Below are positions 9,178 through 16,773 of a stretch of 33,270 bases of DNA, piece by piece. The stretch covers positions 48,069 to 81,338 of the forward strand of contig CADECM010000004.1 of NCBI GenBank assembly GCA_902825845.1. The letters are read 5' to 3'. The notes beneath the pieces were generated by a model, which had not been told where the DNA came from, searched no databases, and worked only from the letters and a program-made list of their open reading frames with translations. Both the position numbers and the translations under genes were made by a program. Numbering within the stretch: the stretch's first letter is position 1; the number at the start of each line of letters is the position of its first letter. Source of the stretch: an uncultured beta proteobacterium (GTDB lineage Bacteria > Pseudomonadota > Gammaproteobacteria > Burkholderiales > SG8-41).

Positions 9178-9846
9178 TCAACGCCGCCGCCCGTTTGGCT
9201 GACTCCAGCCCATTGCCAGCGCACCCGCGCCGAGCAACAGCAGGCTGGCAAGTTCCGGTACGGTGGCTCCGACATCACCCGAACGCACTGCCCACGCAGA
9301 CACTGTAAAGTCCTCCTGGGGGGCGAAGACCTGGGTGCCGCGATCGACATTGAATCCCCACGCGCCGCCGCTGCCGGCGCCTGACGCCGTCGTGCCGGAT
9401 CAGTGGTGGAACTGAATCCCGGTGAGTTCTCCCCCACCCACTGCGGTCTGGGTGCCCATCTTGTTGCTGTAATACACGCCGGCCAGGTTTTGAAAGAACA
9501 TGTAGCCCATTTCGTTGTCCCGACACGCCATTTCTGTTGCATTGCCACAGTTGGCAACGGTGGTTGCAAACCCAACACCAGCGCGTACGCTTGCATAGGG
9601 TAACCGCCAGTCGTCAAAACCCGCAAAAGACAGATTCGCGGCCCACGCGTTAGCCTCTGACCATGTCAAACCTGAACTGCCAGGCAGGTTCGCATTGCGT
9701 GTCCAGGTGACGTTGAGCACGTCGTCGTAGACCAAATCGGGTCCACGATCAAACAGCGTAGCCGACGCGCTGCACGCCCATCCCATTCCCGCCGCCAGCA
9801 ATGCAGTGGGCCAGCGTTTTGCTTTTCCAACTGATCGTTTGTGCAT
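9178..9846 (-). pseudogene. PEP-CTERM exported protein (DUF1566-like), interrupted by in-frame TGA
   Basis: Reading leftward from the ATG at 9846 (GGGGGAT ribosome-binding site) gives a signal peptide, then a DUF1566-like domain with DLVYDDVLNVTWTRNANL and GFDDWRLP, up to TGIQFHH at residue 148. A TGA (9400-9402) follows, but the same frame continues for 73 residues (SGTTASGAGSGGAWGFNVD, then SAWAVRSGDV) to a C-terminal sorting signal VPELASLLLLGAGALAMGW with a basic end, and a TGA at 9178-9180. In relatives a Trp (YWSGT or similar) is expected at the interruption, so a TGG to TGA change is likely. The sorting motif reads PEL instead of PEP. PEP-CTERM proteins are exported and handled by exosortase; without the tail this product would be released. 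It may be a recent pseudogene or an assembly error. Confidence 0.75.
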
Positions 9847-9900
9847 GTCATATCCCCCATTAATGCATACTTTCATCTCAAGGTATGCAGTAACGGTGTA

Positions 9901-9916
9901 GGCAATTACTGTGCCG
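9901..9916 (-). promoter_or_regulatory. Sigma-54 (-24/-12) promoter for the PEP-CTERM gene
   Basis: On the minus strand the sequence GGCACAGTAATTGC (9915 down to 9902) matches the RpoN consensus TGGCACG-N4-TTGC, with GG and GC exactly ten nt apart. Transcription would begin near 9890, about 45 nt before the ATG at 9846. PEP-CTERM genes are known to be controlled by the PrsK/PrsR system with sigma-54, which fits. Confidence 0.7.
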
Positions 9917-9950
9917 AAATTTTTAATCCCTCCTATAACAATGATATAGC

Positions 9951-9986
9951 GGCAAGCGTTGCCCAACTGCTTGCGTGTGTGGCAAG
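9951..9986. promoter_or_regulatory. Inverted repeats upstream of the sigma-54 promoter
   Basis: GGCAA-GCG-TTGCC (9951-9963) is a perfect palindrome and CTTGC-N7-GCAAG (9970-9986) a second inverted repeat. They lie about 60-95 nt upstream of the predicted transcription start, the usual place for sites of a sigma-54 enhancer-binding protein such as PrsR. The rest of the 298-nt gap 9847-10144 shows no gene; it carries an AT-rich motif at its far end. Confidence 0.4.
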
Positions 9987-10130
9987 AAAGTGCAAGAAAC
10001 CCCGGCAGATCTCATGTCTCCGGCAGTGGCCTGTTGGCGCGCGGCCGGATAGATGTAATTGTTTCGAGATCGCGCGTTTGAGTGACGAATCCCGCGTTGC
10101 AGTCTTTACCGGCGCACCCGCGAGTATTAT

Positions 10131-10147
10131 ATAAGTATCTGTTTTTA
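10131..10147 (-). repeat. AT-rich 17-bp motif, copy A
   Basis: On the minus strand TAAAAACAGATACTTAT. It overlaps the TAA stop of the DUF3482 gene and is one of five related copies in this window. Confidence 0.55.
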
Positions 10148-11644
10148 TGTAATATTTCCACGCAGTGCCGGCGCTGTAAGCGGTGCATGATATGCCACTG
10201 GCACCGCCGGGTAGAGCCGTTGCAACACCGCCGACAGCACAACGGCAAGCGCCGCACGCAACTGTGGCGCCATCGATGCTGCCTCGTCACTACCCGAACG
10301 ACGCGCCCACACATCGTTTAACGCCGGCTGCCGGGCAAGACATTCCGTGACGGTATCCTGCCAGTGCGCCGGATACTCCGACCTCGCCCAGTCACCACGA
10401 CCGCGGCCATAGTGCGCGACGGCCAGATAGCCCAATAGGGCGGAGGCTGCCAGTTCGTTCAACACGTCATCCGTCCATGCGATTGTCGTTGCGTCGGCAC
10501 CGCGCACCAGGTTATAGCCGCGTGCCAGGCCTGCCGAACCGAGCGCGCCCAGCACGCCGCCCACCAGCAGCCCGGCGCCAAAGGTCATGCCGCCGCTCGC
10601 CAGGTCGGCCTTCAGTCCCGCCAGCGCGCCGGTAATCACACCGCCCAGCGCCGCGGATTTGGCTTCGCTCAGCGGCTCGCGCACGGCAAAGTGGTCCGCG
10701 AGACGGGTCAGTATCTCGGCCGAGGCGTGCCCCTTGAGACCGTGCAGCGCGATCAGCCGGTCTGAACTCGCGCGTATGTCGGCGTCCAGCCGCTGCGCGA
10801 GTGCGTGCATGGCCCGTTGCCGCGGGCTATCGTGTGCCTCGCGCCGAAGGCCGACGGTGGTTGCGATCTCGCGCAGCTTGCCGCTCCAGCCGCCGTCGGG
10901 CAGCGTTTCACGATCGCAGGCGGCGCGTGCAAGTCTTTCCGCCAGTATATCGAGTGCCGCGTCGAATATCTCGCGCCGCTGGCGGAACCATTGCGTGTTC
11001 AGCCGTGCGAAGGCGTCTTGCTTGTCCGCTGCCGTCACCTTCGCCAGTTCGCCAAACAGCACTGCTTCCTGCACCCAGCAGCGGGCGAACGCATCGAAGG
11101 CCAACACGCCGCGCACGCAGCGGGTATCAGCGAGGTGAACGCGCCAGCGCTCGACATCGGCCTGCTCATCGGCCGCGGGGCGTGGCGCGCCAAGCTGATT
11201 CAGCAGCACGATCACCGGCTTGGCACACCACTCCAGCACGCGCATTTCCGCCGCGACATAGCCCGCGTCCCGCGGGTTCTCCGCCGCGTTCACCAGGTAC
11301 AGCACGACGTCGGCGTGATCGCGAATGTTGCGCACCGCCTGCTGGCTCGACCACAACGCGCGGTCGCGATAGCGGTCCCACACCTGGGCCAGAAACCAGC
11401 CCAGCGGATTGCCCGAATGTTCGAGCCGTTGCGCCAGCCGCGTGCTGTCGCCAAAGCCGGGTGTATCCCATAGCGCGAGACGGTCGCCCTGCGGCGTCAC
11501 GACGAGGTCGTGAATGTCCGCGCTCAGCGTGACGTGCGCTTCGTCGCGCACCTCGCCGACATCGCGTCCGAGCAGGGTGCGCGCGAGCGTCGTCTTGCCT
11601 ACGTTGGTGTGGGAGACCAGGCTCAGTTGCAGGGTTTGCGGCAC
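10145..11644 (-). CDS. GTPase with DUF3482 domain
   Basis: 499 residues if it starts at the GTG at 11644, four nt after the DUF2868 stop; longer upstream reading overlaps that gene and has no domain. The N-terminal GTPase domain has a P-loop SHTNVGKTT (residues 11-19; the first Gly of GxxxxGK is replaced by Ser), the G3 motif WDTPGFGD (59-66) and an unusual G4 NQLG (about 148-151) in place of NKxD, so guanine specificity is uncertain. The C-terminal DUF3482 half includes a glycine-zipper-like membrane hairpin (about 333-378, GGVITGALAG ... GAGLLVGGVLGALG). The organisation, a GTPase with a membrane-inserting Gly-rich segment beside an integral membrane partner, suggests a role at the inner membrane. 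Function is unknown. Confidence 0.85.
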   Translation of the reverse strand: MPQTLQLSLVSHTNVGKTTLARTLLGRDVGEVRDEAHVTLSADIHDLVVTPQGDRLALWDTPGFGDSTRLAQRLEHSGNPLGWFLAQVWDRYRDRALWSSQQAVRNIRDHADVVLYLVNAAENPRDAGYVAAEMRVLEWCAKPVIVLLNQLGAPRPAADEQADVERWRVHLADTRCVRGVLAFDAFARCWVQEAVLFGELAKVTAADKQDAFARLNTQWFRQRREIFDAALDILAERLARAACDRETLPDGGWSGKLREIATTVGLRREAHDSPRQRAMHALAQRLDADIRASSDRLIALHGLKGHASAEILTRLADHFAVREPLSEAKSAALGGVITGALAGLKADLASGGMTFGAGLLVGGVLGALGSAGLARGYNLVRGADATTIAWTDDVLNELAASALLGYLAVAHYGRGRGDWARSEYPAHWQDTVTECLARQPALNDVWARRSGSDEAASMAPQLRAALAVVLSAVLQRLYPAVPVAYHAPLTAPALRGNIT

Positions 11645-11648
11645 GGCG

Positions 11649-13115
11649 TCAGGCCTGTTCAGCGGGTGTTGCGGCGCTGTCGACGGCGGCACGCAATGCC
11701 TGCGCGGCCGCGTTGGCGTCGCGTTGGTCAGGGTCGACAAACAGCAGTTCGCAGCCGCTGGACGCCATTTCGCGCTGCCACAGCGCGCGCCGTTGATCGA
11801 GGCGGGCGGCGCCAAAGCGTTGACGGAAATCGGCCTCATCCACCGCGATCACGAGCGGCGTCGGGCGCGGCAAGCGCGCCCTGAGTGCCTCAATAAACGC
11901 GCCGTGATTCTCGCGCTCCGGCGTGGCGGTGAGTGGAAACAAGGCCACCGCCAGCGTCACCGGCGCCGCCGGTATCCGCGTCGAATCCAGGGCATCTTCA
12001 CCGCCGAACGGCACTGCAGGCCCCACGGTGACGCCGGCCTTCGCGCCGAATGCAGCTGCCGCCAGTGCATTCAGCGCCGTCACACATTGCGCACCCGGCT
12101 GATGGCTGTACGGCACCACGTGAACGGCAACGGGTTCGTCGCGCTGGGCGCGCAACAGTGTCTGAAAATAACTGTCATCCAGCGCGATCGGAAACCGCCC
12201 CGCCAGCCGCCTTTCGGTTACCCGCGCCGCGATGGCCAGCAGCCCGCGCGGGACCAGCACGAACAGGGTAACTGTCACCGCATACAGATGAATCCAGCGT
12301 GCCGCATTTTCGCCCGCGGACACGCCAAAGCGGATGGCCGCGACGCCCGCCACGTCGGGCAACGCGATCCCGGTGAGCGCGGAGGCCGGTCCCAATACGA
12401 ACGACAGCACACCGTGAACCGCGGGCGCCGCTAGAAAAGTGCTTTCCCAGCCGGCGCGGTACTCCAGTGCCAGACCGCGAAGATACATACCCGCCAGCGT
12501 GCCGGCGGCAAAGGCAATCGCCGCCACGTGCAGTGTCCGCGCGACGCGTGACAGGGTCAGCGGCACACTGGCTGCGTTCCATGCGCGCGCGAACGCGGCC
12601 AGCGGCGCCGTCAATCCGGCGGTGTGACGGGCCGGCAACGCCGCGTGTGCCGCCTGCGCGATCCGGCGCGTCAGCGCGCCGGCGCGTGGCCCGGCTTTCC
12701 CCGCCACACGCAGCACGGCACGCACCGCGGCTACGGCATACACCGCCAGGTTCCATATCAGCAGCGCCAGCAGCGGCGGCGCCAGCACATTGATCTGCCG
12801 CGTGGACGCCAACGCGTCAGTCGCAATGCCCGCGGCCAGTGCCGTGAACGCCAGCAACCACCCGATCCACGGCTGCCATGTCAGCGCGCGCAGCACATGA
12901 CGGGCGCCAATCTCGCGGGAACAGATACGCTCGGCGGCAAAGCCCGCCCGGCGCCGGATAAAGGTATCGGCAGCAGCATTCTCGCCCTCCGCCTGCAGCG
13001 CCGCCTGCGTCGCCCATGCCGCATCAGCCGCTGTCCAGTGGGCGGCAGGCTGCGCGGCGGGCAGCGTTTCGTAAGCGCGCACCAAGAAGGCGCTGCGAGC
13101 TTCAGATTCGTTCAT
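11649..13115 (-). CDS. DUF2868 integral membrane protein
   Basis: 488 residues. Hydrophobic segments lie at about 83-103, 108-131, 194-216, 232-252 and 273-297, with the conserved-looking stretch LEYRAGWESTFL after the third. About 190 cytoplasmic residues follow (VAVHVVPYSHQPGAQ, TPLVIAVDEADFRQRF, LLFVDPDQRDANAA); these resemble an alpha/beta sensor or partner-binding domain. The ATG at 13115 has no clear ribosome-binding site. The next gene, the DUF3482 GTPase, begins four nt after the stop, so the pair is co-expressed and almost certainly works together. The pairing is seen across Betaproteobacteria; I know of no defined function for it. Confidence 0.85.
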   Translation of the reverse strand: MNESEARSAFLVRAYETLPAAQPAAHWTAADAAWATQAALQAEGENAAADTFIRRRAGFAAERICSREIGARHVLRALTWQPWIGWLLAFTALAAGIATDALASTRQINVLAPPLLALLIWNLAVYAVAAVRAVLRVAGKAGPRAGALTRRIAQAAHAALPARHTAGLTAPLAAFARAWNAASVPLTLSRVARTLHVAAIAFAAGTLAGMYLRGLALEYRAGWESTFLAAPAVHGVLSFVLGPASALTGIALPDVAGVAAIRFGVSAGENAARWIHLYAVTVTLFVLVPRGLLAIAARVTERRLAGRFPIALDDSYFQTLLRAQRDEPVAVHVVPYSHQPGAQCVTALNALAAAAFGAKAGVTVGPAVPFGGEDALDSTRIPAAPVTLAVALFPLTATPERENHGAFIEALRARLPRPTPLVIAVDEADFRQRFGAARLDQRRALWQREMASSGCELLFVDPDQRDANAAAQALRAAVDSAATPAEQA

Positions 13116-13378
13116 GCGGTGGGTGAAAGGCGGCGCGTGCACGTTCGGCTGTCGAGGGCGGAGTATACGATGCCGGCCGGCAGCCACAACGATTGGGCAT
13201 CTCGACCCGTCAAATCGATGCGGCCATGCCGGAAGCGGAAATTACGGTGGCCGGATTCGGCCGGAGAGCATACGGGCCCGCCTTTCCCCGTTGAATGCGA
13301 TAATGCGGCAGTCAACAACGGCATCGTGGCTCGTCCCGTTTGCGATGGACAACAGATTACCCGGCCAGGGAGTCCGAC

Positions 13379-14395
13379 ATGAAAATCATGAAGCCCGCAA
13401 TTCTGACTCTCGTGCTGCACATGATCTGGGCCGGCACGCTGCCTTATGCCGGAGCACAATCCGCCGCGCACAAGCCCGCTGTCAGCGCGCCGAAGGGCGC
13501 GGCGCCCGCGTGGCCGGTGCGGCCGGTGCGCCTCATCAACGGGTTTTCCGTCGGCGGCCCGATCGATATCTCGGCACGCATTCTGGGGCCGAAACTCGCC
13601 GAGCTGTGGGGACAACCCGTGGTGCTGGAAAATCGCACCGGCGCCGGCGGCTCGATCGCGACGGTGATCGCGGCCCAGGCCACGCCCGACGGACACACGC
13701 TGCTGATCACGTCCGCCTCGCTCGCGATCAACGCCGTGTTGCGGTCCAACACCGGTTACGATCCGCTGCGCGATTTCGTTGGTGTGTCGCAGATCGGCTA
13801 TTCCACCAGTGCGGTGGTGGTGCGGCCGGCGCTTGGCGTCAAATCGGTGAAGGAACTGATCGCGCTTGCGAACGAGCGGCCCGGCAAGATCCTGTATGGT
13901 TCTGCGGGCGCCGGCAGCGGCACGCACTTCACCACCGAGCGTTTCAACATGGCGGCCAGGATCAAGGGCACGCACGTCGCATACAAGGGACAGTCGGAAA
14001 TGGTGATCGAGATTCTCGCCGGGCGCCTGAATTACGGCATTCCCACGCTGGGCGTGGCCCTCGGCATGATCAAGGATGGACGGCTGCGCGCACTGGCCGT
14101 GGTGACACCGCAACGCTCACGGCTGCTGCCGGACGTGCCGTCGGTGTTCGAAATTCTGCCGGACTTTCGCCGCGATGCCGCGCATATGATCATGGCGCCC
14201 GCGAAAACCCCGCGTGCCGTCGTCAACAAGATCAGCACGGACATTGCGCGCGTACTGGACATGCCTGACGTCAGGAAGCAGATGGAGGCCATGGACTTCA
14301 CGTCTGCCCCGACCACGCCGGAGCAGATGGACAAAATATTGCGCGACATGATGGTGACTTTTGAAGAAGTCGCGCGCGCGGCCGGCTTGAAATAG
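13379..14395 (+). CDS. Bug/TctC-family periplasmic solute receptor
   Basis: 338 residues, a little longer than the others because the signal peptide is followed by an Ala/Pro-rich linker (to about residue 40) before WPVRPVRLINGFSVGGPID. The usual IVPFxPGG loop is altered to INGFSVGGPID, keeping the Asp. AGGGAG lies 5-10 nt before the ATG. It resembles the receptor at 28257-29216 more than the rest: both share a GHTLL segment, an IG(Y/F)ST block, GVKSVKELIA-like and PDVP(S/A)..EILP motifs, so the two are probably close paralogues. It is divergent from the DUF2868 gene (263 nt apart, no clear promoter seen) and stands alone, followed by a terminator-like hairpin. Confidence 0.9.
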   Translation: MKIMKPAILTLVLHMIWAGTLPYAGAQSAAHKPAVSAPKGAAPAWPVRPVRLINGFSVGGPIDISARILGPKLAELWGQPVVLENRTGAGGSIATVIAAQATPDGHTLLITSASLAINAVLRSNTGYDPLRDFVGVSQIGYSTSAVVVRPALGVKSVKELIALANERPGKILYGSAGAGSGTHFTTERFNMAARIKGTHVAYKGQSEMVIEILAGRLNYGIPTLGVALGMIKDGRLRALAVVTPQRSRLLPDVPSVFEILPDFRRDAAHMIMAPAKTPRAVVNKISTDIARVLDMPDVRKQMEAMDFTSAPTTPEQMDKILRDMMVTFEEVARAAGLK

Positions 14396-14469
14396 CCCGG
14401 TCAGCCATGGGCCATGCAGCGTGAATACTTCCTTGCCCATGCTACGGGCCGCAAGGCACCCGCCTGATT

Positions 14470-14507
14470 AATCCGGCGGGCGGCGGGAATAATCCCGCCC
14501 GCGGATT
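14470..14507 (+). terminator. GC-rich imperfect hairpin
   Basis: AATCCGGCGGGCGGCGGGA (14470-14488) faces TCCCGCCCGCGGATT (14493-14507) across a 4-nt loop, pairing with small bulges. A weak GTTAAC follows. It lies 75 nt after the Bug gene stop and may end its transcript. Confidence 0.45.
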
Positions 14508-14625
14508 GTTAACCGTTGGAACGAGCCCGGAACCGGGGCATGGCGCACGCATTTTCGCTTGTGCCGGCTTGCGTTCGCAAAAAATGGCTGTTCCTCAATC
14601 ATTGCCTCAACAAGGAGCAAGAATC

Positions 14626-15204
14626 ATGGTCAAGAAAGCAGTGGTGTACACGGTATTGGTGGGATCAATGTTTGCCTTGCCGGCGGCAGCCGACGACAGG
14701 CAGGATACTTTGTTCAAGTTCGATGGCGGCATCGGCTCGCAACCGTTTCGCAACCAGGGGGGCGTGCCGGTGTCAAACATCGTCGCCGGCGTCACACCCG
14801 GCGGCACACCCTGGCCGATCGCGGCATTCAAGGCGGATATCCGCAAGGACGGAAGCATACGTGCATCGGCCAAAGGCATACTGCTTGGCGGTGGCGATAC
14901 CATCGGCACACGGGGCACGCCGCGCCAAATGGCTGTTTCACTGTTCTGCCGCAATGCACCTGTGGCGCCTGCGCTGACTGGCGCCCTGCAGACCGTCCCC
15001 TACAATTCCGATTTTGTCGATTTGGACACCGATGGCAATTTCAGAATGAACAGCGCGTTGATGAATGCCAGCGGCGAAATGCCGACCGCCGCCTGCGGTG
15101 ACACTGCCGAAAACCGCCCGGTACTGCTGATTCGCACGGTTACCGGCGGAGCACCCGGCTCGTGGTTTGCAGCGGGCATACTCAAAAGCCGTTCAGACGA
15201 TTAA
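14626..15204 (+). CDS. Small exported protein of unknown function
   Basis: 192 residues with a clear signal peptide (MVKKAVVYTVLVGSMFALPAAA, cleaved before DD). AAGGAG sits 8 nt before the ATG; upstream in-frame codons have no such site. The mature part, about 170 residues, begins FKFDGGIGSQPFR and is rich in Gly, Thr and Ala, with two Cys (in LFCRN and AACGD) that could form a disulfide in the periplasm. I do not recognise the family or any catalytic motif. It stands alone between two terminator-like hairpins. Confidence 0.75.
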   Translation: MVKKAVVYTVLVGSMFALPAAADDRQDTLFKFDGGIGSQPFRNQGGVPVSNIVAGVTPGGTPWPIAAFKADIRKDGSIRASAKGILLGGGDTIGTRGTPRQMAVSLFCRNAPVAPALTGALQTVPYNSDFVDLDTDGNFRMNSALMNASGEMPTAACGDTAENRPVLLIRTVTGGAPGSWFAAGILKSRSDD

Positions 15205-15256
15205 GCCCGGCACTGCCGGCAATGCGCGGCGGCACGGCCCATTGCCGCCCCGATGA

Positions 15257-15282
15257 CAAACGCCCGCCACCGCGGGCGTTTG
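15257..15282. terminator. Bidirectional terminator
   Basis: A perfect 11-bp stem, CAAACGCCCGC (15257-15267) with GCGGGCGTTTG (15272-15282), and a 4-nt loop. AAA and TTT flank the arms, so it can work on both strands. It sits between the convergent exported-protein gene and glutathione reductase, directly at the stop of the latter. Confidence 0.85.
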
Positions 15283-16650
15283 CTATGCGGCGCCCGCGGC
15301 CGCCACCGGTTGGCGCAGGGTGACAAACTCCTCGGCGCCGGTAGGGTGAATGCCCAGGGTCGCGTCGAACTGGGCTTTCGTGGCGCCACATTTGAGCGCC
15401 ACCGCAAGCCCCTGGATGATTTCGCCCGCCTCCGGTCCCACCATGTGCGCGCCCAGCACAAGGCCGGTGGCGCGCTCCACCACCAGTTTCATCAACACGC
15501 GCTCCGGGCTGCCGGATAACGTCGCCTTGAGCGGACGAAAGCGCGAGACGTACACGTCAATGGGCAACCCGCGGTCGCGCGCCTGTTCCTCACTCTGCCC
15601 AACGGTGGCGACGTTGGGGTGGCTGAACACCGCCGTTGGCACCTGCGTGTAATCCATGCGGCGGTTCGCGCCGCCGAACAGATTTTGCGCCAGCACCATG
15701 CCTTCGGCAATCGCCACCGGCGTCAGCTGTATGCGCGCAATGGCATCGCCGATGGCATAAATTGACGGCGCGCTGCTGCGAAACTGATCATCCACCTTGA
15801 CCGCGCCATTGTCCGCGAGCAACACACCCGCCTGTTCGAGACCGATGCCGGCGGTGTTCGGCGCGCGTCCGGTGGCGTACATCACCAGATCCACCGCCTG
15901 CGTCGCGCCGGACGCAAGGTGCAACTGCAATTCACCGCCGGCCTTCCCGATACGCTCAATGTTTTCGCCCAGCTTTAACGTCACGCCGTGGCGAGTCATT
16001 TCCTGCGCCAGGTGTGTGCCCAGATCACGATCGAAGCCGCGCAGCAGCTGCTGGCCGCGATAGTAGAGCGTGGTCTGCGGACCGAGTCCGTTGAATATGG
16101 AGGCGAACTCCACCGCGATATAGCCGCCGCCGACCACCGCGACACGCCCGGGCAGACGTTGCAATGCAAACGCTTCGTTGGAGGTAATCGCGAATTCGGC
16201 GCCGGGAATGCGCGGCACCACCGGCCAGCCGCCGGTCGCAATCAGGATATGCCGCGCCGTCATGCGCCGTCCCCCGGCTTCGACGGTGTGTGGGTCCACC
16301 ACCGTGCCGCGTGCCGCAATCACCGCCACGCCGGCATCCGCCAGCAGCCCGGCGTAGACCCCGTTGAGACGCGCAATTTCCGTGTCCTTGTTGGCGATCA
16401 GCGTTGGCCAGTCAAAGCGGTTGGCGCCGGGTTGCCAGCCATAGCCGCGCGCGTCCTCAAAATCCGCCGCGAAATGCGCGGCATGGGAAAACAGCTTCTT
16501 CGGAATGCAGCCCACATTGACGCAGGTCCCGCCGAGCCGGCCTTCCTCGATCAATGCGACGCGCGCGCCGAGGCTGGCGGATACACGGCTCGCGCGCACG
16601 CCACCCGAACCGCCGCCGATGGTGATGAGATCGTATTCGTATTGGGACAT
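15283..16650 (-). CDS. gor: Glutathione-disulfide reductase
   Basis: Cytoplasmic FAD enzyme, 455 residues, that reduces glutathione disulfide with NADPH. Visible parts: the FAD motif IGGGSGGVRAS (11-21), the redox disulfide Cys43-Cys48 in GGTCVNVGCIPKK, the NADPH-binding VVGGGYIAVEFA, the second FAD motif YAIGDA, and the C-terminal HPTGAEE with the active-site His near 435 and Glu near 440. The Arg residues after the NADP fold (YRGQQLLRGFDRD) favour NADPH over NADH. GAGGAGA lies before the ATG. It ends at the bidirectional terminator and is the last of three leftward genes, 123 nt after the SLC13 gene start-to-stop side; that gap shows no feature. Confidence 0.95.
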   Translation of the reverse strand: MSQYEYDLITIGGGSGGVRASRVSASLGARVALIEEGRLGGTCVNVGCIPKKLFSHAAHFAADFEDARGYGWQPGANRFDWPTLIANKDTEIARLNGVYAGLLADAGVAVIAARGTVVDPHTVEAGGRRMTARHILIATGGWPVVPRIPGAEFAITSNEAFALQRLPGRVAVVGGGYIAVEFASIFNGLGPQTTLYYRGQQLLRGFDRDLGTHLAQEMTRHGVTLKLGENIERIGKAGGELQLHLASGATQAVDLVMYATGRAPNTAGIGLEQAGVLLADNGAVKVDDQFRSSAPSIYAIGDAIARIQLTPVAIAEGMVLAQNLFGGANRRMDYTQVPTAVFSHPNVATVGQSEEQARDRGLPIDVYVSRFRPLKATLSGSPERVLMKLVVERATGLVLGAHMVGPEAGEIIQGLAVALKCGATKAQFDATLGIHPTGAEEFVTLRQPVAAAGAA

Positions 16651-16773
16651 GGGTTCTCCTCGATTGCAGGGATGACGACCGACACTGCCACGGCGTGCGA
16701 CACATGCCGCAACAAGGCCGGACTTTCTTCAACGCTTGTCAGACCATGCCGCATATCAGCAGCGCCGGCCGCG

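Noticed and set aside
9400..9402. A second selenocysteine codon, in the PEP-CTERM gene.
   Set aside because: Relatives carry Trp, not Cys or Sec, at this position, the protein is exported and not of a redox family, and no convincing SECIS hairpin with proper loop was found after the TGA.
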